This document shows positions 44,420 through 55,485 of a DNA stretch of 64,000 bases, piece after piece (the first letter of the stretch is position 1; the number at the start of each line of letters is the position of its first letter). Origin of the DNA: Tetracentron sinense (Eukaryota; Streptophyta; Magnoliopsida; Trochodendrales; Trochodendraceae). The DNA lies in contig CM026571.1 of the NCBI GenBank assembly GCA_015143295.1, forward strand, positions 33,322,505 to 33,386,504, read 5' to 3'. Below the pieces are notes generated by a model that saw only the letters and a list, made by a program, of their open reading frames with translations, made no database searches and was not told where the DNA came from. The position numbers were made by a program, and so were the translations under genes.

Positions 44420-44997
44420 TGTAAGGGATAAAATTCGTAATTTAATCTTGTATTGTGGCAAAAAGCATATTTTCGGTATTAAACGGTGGATACGAGCTTA
44501 TATGTGTTTTTGAGTACATATTCGTTCTGTATATAACAACGAACTCGTTGTGCCATTCACAACGGAAACGTTTTTCTCTAGACAACGAACTCGTAGTCAT
44601 CAAGACAACGGTATCGTCCTCGTTGTGAACAACGAGTTCGCGCTTTATGTCGACAACGAGACCGACTTTCAGGACCCGATCCTCAGGAGGCGATCATTTG
44701 TCTCTAACGTTAGGTGGAAAGTACTCTCTTAGCATTTATTACTAATCAACTCAGTTGAGTTTTCAACCCACAAACCGACTTAGAGATTGTAGGCTACCGC
44801 GTGTGCTGCGTTTGTCATCAAATACGTCTGGCATATTTGGTAATGAGTGGCAAGCTTATGACATGGTCATCCAAGTCATCAGTGGTCATCTATGGGCATC
44901 CCAAGCTTAACCTATAAATACCCCGGAGACCCAGTGCATTAAGATCGATCAGGGAATATCTGAAGACAGTGCCTTAATTTTCATCTCAGTGTTTTAA
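44420..44997 (+). repeat. 5' LTR of element C, first part
   Basis: TGTAAGGGATAAAATTCG... matching 51988 onward. Contains a cluster of ACAACGA/TCGTTGT motifs (44533-44670), including near-palindromic CAACGAACTCGTTG. It is interrupted by a solo LTR at 44998 and resumes at 47291. Confidence 0.88.
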
Positions 44998-47290
44998 TGT
45001 AGAACCCCTGACCTTTTCACAGTTAAGGCATGACATTTTCGTTGTTATTTTGCCTTTAAAGAAGTGTAATTAATAAATAACGAAGAAATTGGAAATTTCA
45101 AAATGTCAGAAATATTCCTTTTCGAAGTGCGAACACAACGCAAGTTGAATCGTCAAAATCGGACGAACGAGTCAAAAGATATGGCCAAAACAGTCTGTAC
45201 CTATAGGAAAACGTATACTGTGTGCATCCGTTGTACAACTCACCACGGGCACGTTGTGCAGCTCACCACGGGTACGTTGTACAACTCACCACAGGCACGT
45301 TGTACAACTCACCACGAGTTGGCACTATTCACGCCACCACGAGTTGGCACTATTCACGGCACCACGAGTTGGCACTATTCACCCCACCACGAGTTGGCAC
45401 TATTCACGGCACCACGAGTTGGAACTATTCACGCCACCACGAGTTGGCACTATTCACGCCACCACGAGTTGGCACTATTCACAGCACAATGTGTTCAGCA
45501 CTATTCACGGTCCTCGCGTCATTGCAGAAATCCCAGTAAGGGTATTACGGTCTTTTGTAAGTTCACTCTTACCTTAAGAGTTTAACCCGAGCCTTTAGGG
45601 CTTCATTCGACACTTAGAGAGTTTGAGAGAATAGGAGAAAGGGGAGAAGGCGATTCCAACCTAGGGTTTCCATTTTGGAGAGAAATCAAAGGGTTTTGAA
45701 ACCCTAGATCAACCTCCAGCCCATTTTCTTCAAGATCAAGGCACAAACTCGTGAGGAGCATCTCCTCAAACTAGGGCAGCAGCTACACAGTCGTTTTGGA
45801 AAGGGGTTTCTTCCTCATTTCTTCAAGGTCGGTACTTTTTACTACCCTCCTAGTTATAGTTCTTCTTTCCCCTTCATTTCTCTTTATTTTCTTTCATTAT
45901 ACATGTGCTATGAGATGAATGGTGGTGAATGGTTGTGAATGGGTGTTAATGGAGAATGGAGATGGAATGGGCGACTGGATGCCAATGGTGTTGTGTGATG
46001 AACAAATGGGGAAGGGCATTGTTCAAATAATGAATATACATGTATGATTTGAGAAAAAAAACCATCTAGAAAAGCATGTTGTAGGGTAAATCCAAAATGA
46101 ACACACCATGTTTGATGAAATGCCAAGGTGAATACAGTGAACTGTAAATTTGGAAATGCATGCCTAATGAAGTATGAATATTGCTAGGGTCTATGATAGT
46201 GTGTTTTCTGCTTTCCCTAAATGATATGAATATTACATTGCTCAATCATTGATACTATATGTGTTGTGAAATTTCCCAAATGTCATGTTTAAATTTAAAT
46301 GCAAGTATGTACACGATTCCCACGAGCACGGCATGCATAACATGATTTATCGAGGTTTACAAGAACATGGTTAGAGGTGGGACATATCTTGCGATATGTT
46401 TTACCTCGTTCATGACAAGACATGGCATGACAAGCATAAGCATTCTAGGAAGAAGGGTCTCCCTTCCCTCACAAGTAGTTTACTCTTCCAAGCAAGCACA
46501 AGACATGACATGACAAGCATAAGCATTCTAGGAAGAAGGGTCTCCCTTCCCTCACAAGTAGTTTACTTTCCAAGCAAGCATGACATGGCATGACACACAT
46601 GATATGACAAGATAAGACAAACATGACAAGTTTCAAGTACGAAAAGATATTTCAAGTCAAGTCAAGTGCACGATGTTTTCAAGAGGATTTATCGATTTTC
46701 TACGAATTACAAGCATGATTATAAACTGCTTTACTTCCTTGTATGATATGAACTGTTTCCGTTTGACATATATAAACTGCTCCTGATTATGTATTGCCAT
46801 TTTTATGCTATAATTGTTGGTTAGTATTTAGTACCCGCTGAGTATTCCATGCTCAGCCGTACTTCTTATGTCGGAGGTTCTGAGGGAGCTGCTGCTCCAT
46901 TTGATGTTTGTGCTCCTGGTCCATGGGTGGAAGAGGAGTACGTCGAGGAGCCTTTGGAGGAACCTCCCGTAGAGGGTTACCAATAGGTGGTTGTAGATTC
47001 TGAGTGGATTAGCTGTGGGTGAGATGAGAGTTAGATTTATGTATTTTGGCGGGCATGTCCGCACTTTCTTGCGGTTACCTTTTGTATAAACTTGGAATTG
47101 CGTAACTATATACAATGAGGTTTGTTTAGACTTCCGCTGTGCTATATTAGAGTATGTTTCCGCTGTTTTTGTCCTCTATTGTATATGCTCTGTGGGTTTT
47201 TGCAGGATGGTTCGTCAAGCAAGTCGTGTAAGCCATGATTAGTCGTCCAAAGTTCACTCTAACTCCTAGGGTGGGTTTTGGGGCGCGACA
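44998..47290 (+). mobile_element. Solo LTR of chromovirus family (2293 bp)
   Basis: TGTAGAACCCC...GGGCGCGACA with target duplication TTTAA at 44993-44997 and 47291-47295. The empty site is intact at about 52560 in the sister LTR. It is a diverged version of the chromovirus LTR (reverse complement of 5415-7734). In place of the CGATCG palindromes it has tandem 25-27-bp repeats (45232-45490), and in place of the CTAGTTGC hairpins it has two GAAGGG-TCT-CCCTTC hairpins. Confidence 0.92.
45232..45490 (+). repeat. Tandem repeats in solo LTR
   Basis: About four units near 27 bp (ACGTTGTACAACTCACCAC-type, 45232-45312), then seven units of 25 bp (GAGTTGGCACTATTCACGCC plus CACCAC, 45316-45490). The period is not a multiple of three, so all three frames stay open and give false ORFs. 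Confidence 0.85.
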
Positions 47291-47501
47291 TTTAAACTCT
47301 CAGTGTTCTAGTGCCTCTGTGATTTGACTGTTTACCTTCTTCTTCGTTTACTGACCTTACCATCGGAGTTATTTCAGGGTGCAGACCTGCCCCCTCCCTT
47401 TCTTTTGTTTTAGTCTTATTTACAGGTGTAATATCATTTTGATTGGTCTACCAGCCAAACAACTATTGACGTGCATCGAACTCGGGAAAATTTCCCTCAC
47501 A
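47291..47501 (+). repeat. 5' LTR of element C, second part
   Basis: Matches 52561-52771 closely and ends CTCACA. AAA and the primer site follow. Confidence 0.88.
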
Positions 47502-47504
47502 AAA

Positions 47505-47521
47505 TGGCGCCGTCTGTAGGA
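47505..47521 (+). promoter_or_regulatory. Primer binding site of element C
   Basis: TGGCGCCGTCTGTAGGA, one base different from the site of element A. Confidence 0.75.
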
Positions 47522-47616
47522 AACAAACCTTTTCTGAATCACTTATACTATACAAAGTAATAAGTTGACTCCTTGCTTCTCTACCGCCCTGGCTGACCAT
47601 TCTTCTGTCTCGCCAA

Positions 47617-48084
47617 TGGATGAACAAACTTCAGAACCAGAGCTATCTAAAGCAGAGCAAATTATCATGCTACTGGAGTACCAGCAGTCTCTCTTGATGG
47701 CTTACCAACCAGCAGCAGTTGTTGCAAGAGCGGATCGAAACTTAGGCACAAGATGTGAATGCATCAAATTGTGTGTCACTCCAAGGCAACAGTCATCAGG
47801 TAGCAGAGTACCGACCCTCCAGCCGAGCCAACCTGATAATGTTCATTGCTCGCCCTGCGACGATTATGCGAGCCATAAAAGATGATCCAAATTTTGAATG
47901 GTCGTCTCGTATCAGTCGGGACATCACCAAAGGGCCGCGATTGCGAGAGTATTGCTAGTACCATAAGAGCCATGGTCATACGACTAACCGCTGCTGCAAT
48001 TTAAAGGCCTACCTGGAGAGCTTGGCGCGAGAAGGTTTCTTAGCCGAATTTGTACTTCCTGCTGATGAGTCGGAGACCCCATGA
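47617..48084 (+). pseudogene. gag: Internally deleted gag of element C
   Basis: Start M-D-E-Q-T-S-E-P-E. A short helical N-terminus joins, after frame changes, directly to the C-terminal nucleic-acid-binding part. That part shows D-P-N-F-E-W, a C-x2-H-x4-H-x4-C motif (about 47954-47995, with TAG just after its first Cys) and L-K-A-Y-L-E-S-L. The whole capsid domain is missing. Ends at TGA near 48082. Confidence 0.65.
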
Positions 48085-48932
48085 CTTGGGGATGTCTCTA
48101 TACCCATGTTCTGAGTTCTTTTTCTTTTGTCTTGTTTAAATTTGTTTTGTTGTTTATTCTAGCTGAGATATCAGCTGGTGTGGGGCTTTTGTACTTTCTT
48201 CCTTTGTTATGTGAATTATCTAACGAATCCCTTTTATTTTGTCCGATGTTGTGTGAAACATGTGTACTTCGCAAAATCTATTATCATTCGTCGAGACATT
48301 ATGAGCATGAGAAAAGAGGAGAAAAAGACAAGTGCAAACGCCTCTTCGGTGTTATTATAACCTTGTTCTCGTTGTCTCGATGTCAAACTTATCGGCGCAG
48401 TATCGTTAATGCGAACTCGTTCTCGTTGTCTATTTGTTCCTTCCCGGTGTTCAACATCTTCAGCGATCATATCACAACGAACTAGTGCTTGCAAAAAATG
48501 TCGGTGCCTTTACATAAAACACAAATTCAGAGCCGTGTCAGAGAGAATTCTAGAGTCGTGTCGAAAGTGAATTTTGGAGCCGTATCAAGTGAATTCAATT
48601 TCAGTGATCTAACAGGAGTGAATTAAATTTCAAACACCCAAGAGAGTGAATTTAATTTCAAAAACTACAAGTATATGAGACATCAAACGTCTCTGCAACA
48701 TATCATAGTGTCTCCTCCAAGGATGTTCCGGTGTCTTTTCGATATTTTAGTGCTTTGTATTTCGGTGATTGACAAACAAAGAAAGATCATCAAGGTGAGT
48801 ACAAATTGATCTAAATTTAATACATATGGTGTACATATATTATATATTCTTTGTGAAAATTTCCAACAAGTATAGCACGACGAGCGAAGTTACATATTAA
48901 AAGTATCATTCAAAGGAGACAACGAGTACTGT
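48085..48932. other. Noncoding spacer between gag remnant and antisense gene
   Basis: T-rich at first (48100-48180). Small ORFs on both strands have no recognisable content. Probably carries the 3' end of the antisense gene. No pol remnant seen. Confidence 0.45.
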
Positions 48933-49618
48933 TTATGCAACGGAGTTATCTTCAATATTCATAATTTTTATCATTGAAGGATCAGTAGGGGGAGCAGGTA
49001 TAGTTAGAGCTAGTTCAGTGGGCAGAGGAGGTTTTTCGATTTCTTCAGTTTCTTTTATCTCATCATCCCGAGTATTATCCTGAGCAGGGGATTCAGAATC
49101 AGAATCATTGAGTCTTCCTTGTTCTCGAAGCTGCCGCATTATGATTTCTTCAGTTTCTCTGTGGTCTTCATCCAGTAGCTGGTCCATTTGAGTTTGAAAG
49201 TGAATTCGAAGAGCCTCCGTAAGAGCATCTTCAGCGGCTTCAATTTCTTTCTCTTTTAAAGTTTGAGCTTCGTCGAGCTGTTTTGACAAGGTCTCTTTTA
49301 TAGCCTCAGATGCTTCAAGACGTCGACGCAGCGTGTTTAAAATTTCATCCAGCTCACTACTCTAAAAAATAGCATTTTCTTCACTCTTTCTTCTGCATTG
49401 CGAGCCTCTTGCTGAGCTGCATCTCGTTGTGTTATCATCAGAGCAAGTTTATCTTTGGCAATCTTCAGTTCTGATTGAACTTTCTCCAGCTCGTATTGCA
49501 ATTTCTTTTCTTCTTCTGTTCCTTTCTTTTTAAGCTCGGTAACTCGTGCTGTTAGTCCGGTGGATGTGTTCCGGACATTATTATAGTCTTCGTATAGTCC
49601 AGCCAGCATATTATTCAT

Positions 49619-49692
49619 CTAAGTCAAAGAAGTATCGTTAGTATGAAGTTTTACAGATTAGCAGCCAGAGTAGATAAAACTCGAGTTCTTAC
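49619..49692 (-). other. Intron 2 of the antisense gene
   Basis: Minus strand CCACA|GTAAGA ... CATACTAACGAT ... TTGACTTAG|ATGAAT, 74 bp, with a near-ideal donor and branch site. Phase 0: exon 2 ends on a complete codon and exon 3 opens in frame. Confidence 0.7.
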
Positions 49693-50479
49693 TGTGGCAA
49701 CAGCTCGGGATGCAGCGCCAAACTTCCCCATAAAATGCATATTATTCATCACAGTAATATCTTCCGGGAGCCTCGTTGCGAATAGCATGAATGTGGCTAT
49801 ATAATCATGGTCTATTGCTGTATGAGCAACCGGAGGGTGTGAGTATCCTCGTGCGAAGATAGGAATCCATTTCTCAGCCTCTCTGTCCGTTGTCTTTTTT
49901 TCTCGAGGTGGGGCAGACGATGGGGCAATTTTGGGATTTGGAGCAGTAGTAGTGATGGCAGGATTCAACGTAAGAGCAGGTGTAGCAGTAGTGGTTCGGA
50001 TTCTAGTGGCCAGAGGTTGATCATACTTCGGCAGATTGTCGGAGCCGAAGAATTCCTCATCACTATCTATTTCAGGCTGAGTAGACGTTGTGGCAATCGT
50101 CTTTATGCCCTGTTGAGTTTGGAGTCTTTTGTTATAATTTGCTTCGAGTTGAGCTCGTTTTGCCTTCAGTTGTTTAAGAGCAGCGTATCACTTTTTCTAT
50201 TCAGCCTTCTTTTCTGTTATAGTAAGTTGGGAAGAACGGGTAGATCTATGAGCTCATGGTTTTCGGTACAAATGAGGCATGCGATTAGCCATTCTTTGTC
50301 CGAGTTTTCTAGGAGCAACAGCTGTGGTATCAAGTTGCGAAACATAATCCGCGGCAACTGTAGATTCTGGTGTTGGTAGTGGTCTCTAAGTAATGTACTC
50401 GTCTCCTTTCTCTTGACGAATATTTCGTAGTCATTTTCCTCTACAGGAGTGAGTTCTGGATAACGCAGCTTGGAGATTT

Positions 50480-50556
50480 CTGTACACACAAAATGCTATT
50501 TTCGATTATAACAGATATATATAAGAAGCAACAGTGAGTAGAGCAGTAACAGCAAC
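50480..50556 (-). other. Intron 1 of the antisense gene
   Basis: Minus strand TTCAG|GTTGCTG ... TTTGTGTGTACAG|AAATC, 77 bp. Joining makes a complete codon across the splice and continues into E-I-S-K-L-R-Y-P-E-L. Confidence 0.65.
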
Positions 50557-50615
50557 CTGAAGAGAATTTGTTGGGAACGAGTCGATCATTCTCATTTCTC
50601 CAGGCACCAAAGATG

Positions 50616-50795
50616 GTAAAGGGCATTCCTTTTCAATTCTTGTCTATATCGGGGAGGTGCTCAATGATATCCGTGATTTTGGCTCGTTGATTCCAAGCGA
50701 AGTACGTAAAGGGCATTCCTTTCCAATTCTTGTCTATATCGGGGAGGTGCTCAATGATATCCGTGATTTTGGCTCGTTGATTCCAAGTGAAGTAC
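50616..50795 (-). repeat. 90-bp in-frame tandem duplication in exon 1
   Basis: 50616-50705 and 50706-50795 are nearly identical and repeat a 30-residue block (W-N-Q-R-A-K-I-T-D-I-I-E-H-L-P). One copy has TGA where the other has TGG. Confidence 0.8.
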
Positions 50796-51472
50796 GTCTT
50801 ATCGCAATCTTCAAGAAATTTTCGGCATTTCACCGTATGGCGGAAGTAGAATATGTGCCTAGGTTCTATATTGAATTCGTCTCTGTTAAATTTCATCATC
50901 AGAGACATATATTTATAAAACCTAGGATGCATCTGTCCAGAGACTACTTGCAGAGTAGAAAGGACTTCATCGACAATGGGTTCTAATGGAAATCATAATC
51001 CAGCTTCGAACTAAGTAATATATATAGTGGTGCAGAAAGAGTGATAGTCAGGGTGGACGTCTCCTTCATTCAGATGAAGGTAGACATATGAAAGAATCTC
51101 ATATCTAGTTCTGTAGAAATCAAGAATGTATCTATCTACTGGTTTGGGTATGGGAGCAGTAGCAACTATATTTTGGGGAGTATTATCAGCCTGAATGATT
51201 TTTTCATCGTTATCAATCCTAACTATTTTAATCGACATGGTGAGACGGTTATGATCAATGAAGGAGCAATCAGAGGAGTAATATGCTAAATACACTACGA
51301 ACAGCAAGAACAATGAAAACGGAAACAGAGCAACAACAAAGGAGATCTTACCACTTCAAATATTGTGCAAAATCCTTGAGAAGGTGCAAAGTTGTAAATC
51401 ATTGGAGAGATGAAAATCCGGTAGAGTAGCAGTGCAAATGACTCAAGATGAGGAAGACAAAAGTCCATGCAT

Positions 51473-51481
51473 CTTATATAG
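51473..51481 (-). promoter_or_regulatory. TATA box of the antisense gene
   Basis: Minus strand CTATATAAG about 235 bp upstream of the Met at 51238, with no LTR promoter in that orientation nearby. Suggests an independent promoter inside the element. Confidence 0.55.
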
Positions 51482-51499
51482 ATGACGCCAAAATGCAAA

Positions 51500-51987
51500 T
51501 GACTGACTTGGTCTTACATTTCAGTCGTACACGTGAACACATGATAGGGTAAGATGGTCATTTTCTTGAAATTTAAATATAATGTGTCAGACTAACTATC
51601 TTGTAGGACGCACTTAACCTTCATCTCGGCCGTACACGTCAACGATAAGGAGGGTAAGACCGTCTTTTTACAAGATAGAATAACCGTTGAGGCAAACGAA
51701 TCGTCTCGGGTTCTGAAAAAGTCATGATGACCGATTTGCCATGCATTAATGCGGTGTGATAGATTTGAGAAACGTGCTACAGTGGTTTCGGCGATATATC
51801 TTCGCATATAATGCAAGTAAGAGATCAAGGACAACGGAACATACACAACGAAGTTTGCACAATGAGAAGAAAATATGGAGAACTGAGAACAGAGTAAGAT
51901 CCACTTGGCATACGGTATTTTTCTTCTAGAATGCTGAGAGATTTATGATATTTTGAACTACGTTCAAAGCATCATAAATGGGCTAAT
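51500..51987. other. Region between antisense promoter and 3' LTR
   Basis: No gene. Two related segments (CTTACATTTCAGTCGTACACGTGAACACATG at about 51513 and CATCTCGGCCGTACACGTCAACG at about 51622) may be upstream promoter elements of the antisense gene; both contain the ACGT core TACACGT. A weak polypurine stretch (AAATGGGCTAAT) precedes the LTR. Confidence 0.35.
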
Positions 51988-52771
51988 TGTAAGGGATAAA
52001 ATTCGTAATTTAATCTTGTGTTGTGGCAAAAAGCATGTTTTCGTTGTTAAACGGTGGTTACGAGCTTATATGTATTTTTGAGTACGTATTCGTTGTATAT
52101 ATGACAATGAACTCGTTGTGCCCCTCACAACGGGAACGTTGTTCTCTAAACAACGAACTCGTAGTCGTCAAGACAACGGTATCGTCCTCGTTGTGAACAA
52201 CGAGCCCGCGCTTTATGTCGATAACGAGACCGACTTTCAGGACCCGATCCTCAGGAGGCGATCATTTGTCTCTGACATTAGGTGGAAATCACAGTCTTAG
52301 CATTTATTGCCAGTCACCTCAGTTGGGTTTTCAACCCATAAACCGACTTAGAGATTGTAGGCTCCCATGTGTGTTGCGTTTGTCATCAAATACGTCTGAC
52401 ATATTTGGTAATGAGTGGCAAACTTATGACATGGTCATCTAAGTCATCAATAGTCATCTATGGACATCCCAAGCTTAACCTATAAATACCTTGGAGACCT
52501 AGTGCATTAGGATCGATCAGAGAATATCTGAAGACAGTGCCTTAATTTTCATCTCAATGTTTTAAACTCTCAGTGTTCCAGTGCCTCTGTGATTTTACTG
52601 TTTACCTTCTTCTTCGTTTACTGACTTTACTATCGGAGTTATTTCAAAGTGCAGACCCGTCCCCTCCCTTTCTTTTGTTTTAGTCTTATTTGCAGGTGTA
52701 ATATCATTTTGATTCCTCTACCAGCCAAACAACTATTGACGTGCATTGAACCCGGAAAAATTTCTCTCACA
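51988..52771 (+). repeat. 3' LTR of element C
   Basis: 784 bp, TGTAAGGG...CTCACA, similar to the 5' LTR with the nested insertion removed. Same ACAACG/CGTTGT cluster (52107-52230). Confidence 0.9.
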
Positions 52772-52776
52772 AAATC

Positions 52777-53460
52777 TATAAAGCCTCTTATGTAAGGCCA
52801 AACTAGGTCTATCTATAGTATTTTTAAACAATGCCTAACATTGAAGTAGTATACTAAATTAATATTTACTAAATACGAAAAAGAGGTAAAAGAGAAAATT
52901 AGGATTTTAAGAACAAAACGATATAGAAAAAGACTAACAATATCTAATATCTAATGTGCACACAGAGAAAGTGTAGGGGAGACGATTCATAATTGTTTGA
53001 CATTATTTTTTATAACCATTTTTATGTGTATTGTAATACTTTTTATAATCTTATTATTATATACGTAATAATTATATATGTTGCATGACTTGATGTAACT
53101 GAGTCAATCAGTTTGGACCGACAACTTTGACTAGGCCAGTGTTTGAATTGACTTTTAAAATATCGGTATATACACCCTAAGGTTAGGTTCTTATATTTTA
53201 TTTACTAATATAAAAATGAATCCTTTGATCAAAATGTTAATTGATATTTGTATTTATTCCAAAAATACCTTTTAACTTCGATCTATCTATTACAATATTA
53301 CTCCATTTAAAAACGTAAACTAATTTGTGCTAAATTTCCAAATTACCCTTATCATAGTTATGTATATAAGATAAAAATTTCATTGAATGTTTGCTTAATT
53401 AATTCTCATATATAATACCCCTTACTAATCTATAGTAAACTTGAAATTTTTTACGATTAT
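52777..53460. other. AT-rich DNA, nothing recognised
   Basis: No ORF, no terminal repeats seen. Contains short direct repeats of TATATATAATA type only. Confidence 0.45.
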
Positions 53461-53462
53461 AT

Positions 53463-54115
53463 ACTCTTTAAGTGTGGTTAAGATTCACCCACCCCTACGG
53501 TTCAACCACTTATCCTTAGCTTTTTTTATAAGAAAAATTAACCCTATGAATTAGTAAATTCTAACTGGGGTTTAAAAATATTAATATTAAAAAAAATTAA
53601 GGATAAGTGGGTGACCTTTAGGGCTAAATCTTAACCACCGTTAAGGGGTGTCAAAAGAGATAAATGAAACCATACCCCTAGGCTTCACCCACTTATTCTT
53701 GGCTTTTAATTTAGAAAAAAAAAAACATTAATTTTTTTAAACCCCGGTTGAAATTCACCAACTCCTAGGGTTATTTTATTTTTTTTTCCTAAAAGTCAAG
53801 AACAGGTGAGTGAAACCTTAGGGGTAGATATTAACCATAGTTAATGAGTGTCAAAAGAGAGAGATGGCAACCTCAAGGGCATAACGAGACTCCAACTATG
53901 GTTAAGATTCACCCACCCGTAAAGTTTATCCACTTATCCTTGGTTTTTAGAAAAAAATATAAATTTTTTTAAAATCCCGACTAAAATTCAATAAACCCCA
54001 AGGTTAATTTTTTTTCATTTTTCTTCTTCTAAAAAATAAGGATAAGTGGGTGAACTTTTGGGGCAATTGAATCTTAACCACTATTAAGGAGTGTTAAAAG
54101 GGAAACATGGCGACC
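53463..54115. repeat. Three foldback MITE copies in tandem
   Basis: Each unit of about 200-230 bp has the arm GGTTAAGATTCACCCACCCCTA or a variant, CACTTATCCTTGG, an AT centre, then the inverted GGATAAGTGGGTGA and a GTGTCAAAAG-G/A-GA tail. Units start near 53463, 53665 and 53890. Confidence 0.6.
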
Positions 54116-54139
54116 TCAGTGGCGTAAGCAAACCAAAGC

Positions 54140-54481
54140 CTTGCTCGCCCCCTTTCTTTCTTGGCAAAACGTTCTAAAAGAAGAACGTCTTGCCAAGGCC
54201 TTGCCCCCGGCCACTTTCTTTGCTATACCAAAAATGTCCCTAAAGCTTTTTGAGTCTCAAACTGTCTCTACTTCATATTTCTATAATCAACGTGTCTCTC
54301 ACAATTTTTTTTAATAGGCACATCTAGATCTATCAAGATAGAAGAAATCTAAAATGTCCTTCAAGTTTCTATAGTCAAAATATTCCTTAACTTTTATTTT
54401 CAAATGTCCTCAATAGGATCCCTCTTCCCAGTCTCTCTCCCCTTCCCCTCTCTCACGTGCATCGCACGTGCCGCTTACTAG
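54140..54481 (+). mobile_element. Helitron 3' part
   Basis: Ends CACGTGCATCGCACGTG, spacer, CTAG (54478-54481), then T. 54260-54481 matches the Helitron at 4941 in its 3' half (AGTCTCTCTCC..., GGATCC(C/T)TCTTC). It contains a palindrome GACGTTCTTC/GAAGAACGTC-like at 54168-54195. The 5' end was not found; it may lie beyond the MITE cluster. Confidence 0.6.
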
Positions 54482-55485
54482 TAAACAATAATTGAATTTT
54501 CTCTAAAATACTCCCCATAATATTTTTTAATAGGTACAAAATGGCTTTGGCTTTTTAATTTAATTTCGATAGCCTTGCATGCCTAGTTATCAAACACCCG
54601 TATCGTATAATATTTTTGTGGGGGTTACTGTTTAAAACTTCGCATTTTTGTTGTGTTACGTATTATATGCATATCACCATTTGATATCCGCTTATTACGC
54701 GAATTACATACTAAACGGTATAATACACATATTTTATCATGTTTTTACTATGTTAAATGTATATTTCATATTAAATGATTGTTATTAGTTAATATCATAA
54801 ATTTTATTTATATATAATTATTAAAAAACATACCGTTACCATCTTTTTGTTGTATAATACTCATACTTCGTAAATAGATTATTGCCGTATTATATCCATT
54901 CCCATACTTGGTAACTATGCCTACATGTGAAAAAGGTCACAAGGATAAAAGGGCTTGAATATATTGACAACCCTTTTCATGATTTTTAGCGAGATGTCTT
55001 TAGGGTGCCTCAAAAAGCCCCAAGACGTTTTAGGTGTTTCAGGCACTGAGAGACGCGAAAGAACCCCCACCAAGAGAAGAGGGAAGCAAATCATCTATGG
55101 TCTTCCGTGTTGGCTTCCCTATGACTTTTAAGTGTTTTAAGAGGCTAAGTATATATGCATGGTCTTGGACAGATTTAACAGATGTAAATAGCTGTACAAG
55201 AGATCCGGCTAACCTTTAATCACTCAAATCACAGGAAAGGCCATAGAAGATTTGGTTCCCCCACCAAGACAAGCGGTAAAAGTAAGTTAAGCCCAATCAG
55301 CCCCTTAGTTTAATCGTGAAAAAAATTTGATTTATTGATTATTTTTGGATGATTTACAATGACCCCATAATCTACTAATAAACCCGGCCCTAAGTAGCAA
55401 TAGCATTGTGCTCCTTCTTTTACAAATAGCTTAAAAGGTACGAGAGTTCTCACACAAGTCCCAAAATTTACCAAATGTATCCTTT
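54482..55485. other. AT-rich DNA, nothing recognised
   Basis: A short ORF at 55034-55219 has no known features. No repeats with clear ends. Confidence 0.4.

Larger units (their letters stand above)
48933..51238 (-). pseudogene. Antisense intron-containing gene, gypsy-type transposase-like (PF04195-like)
   Basis: Exon 1 runs 51238-50557 (M-S-I-K-I-V-R-I-D; then F-E-A-G-L, F-P-L-E-P-I-V-D-E-V-L, G-Q-M-H-P-R-F-Y). Exon 2 runs 50479-49693 and exon 3 starts at 49618. Both introns have GT/AG ends and keep the frame. The N-terminal pattern fits the plant 'putative gypsy-type transposon' family as I recall it (PF04195). The C-terminal half (49618-48933) is a long charged coiled coil with an acidic tail ending S-V-A. 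Defects: stops near 51016 (TAG) and 50999 (TGA), a TGA near 50634, a frame change in exon 2 near 50380, two stops near 50190, and a frame change near 49370. Extra antisense ORFs are known in some plant Ty3/gypsy elements. Function unknown. Confidence 0.65.
44420..52771 (+). mobile_element. Non-autonomous Tat-type element (element C) with nested solo LTR and antisense gene
   Basis: LTRs 44420-47501 (784 bp after removing the insertion) and 51988-52771 (784 bp), with target duplication AAATC at 44415-44419 and 52772-52776. Primer site at 47505-47521. The interior has only the start and the end of gag, no pol, and a long gene on the opposite strand. Such an element would need enzymes from a relative such as element A. 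Confidence 0.9.

Noticed and set aside
45103..45585. Three overlapping ORFs with repeated H-H-E-L-A-L-F-T / R-V-G-T-I-H peptides
   Set aside because: They arise because a 25-bp tandem repeat without stops passes through all three frames; the repeat lies in a solo LTR.
47565..47885. Intact gag ORF of 106 codons
   Set aside because: Changes frame relative to the C-terminal gag motif and lacks the capsid domain; called as a deleted pseudogene instead.
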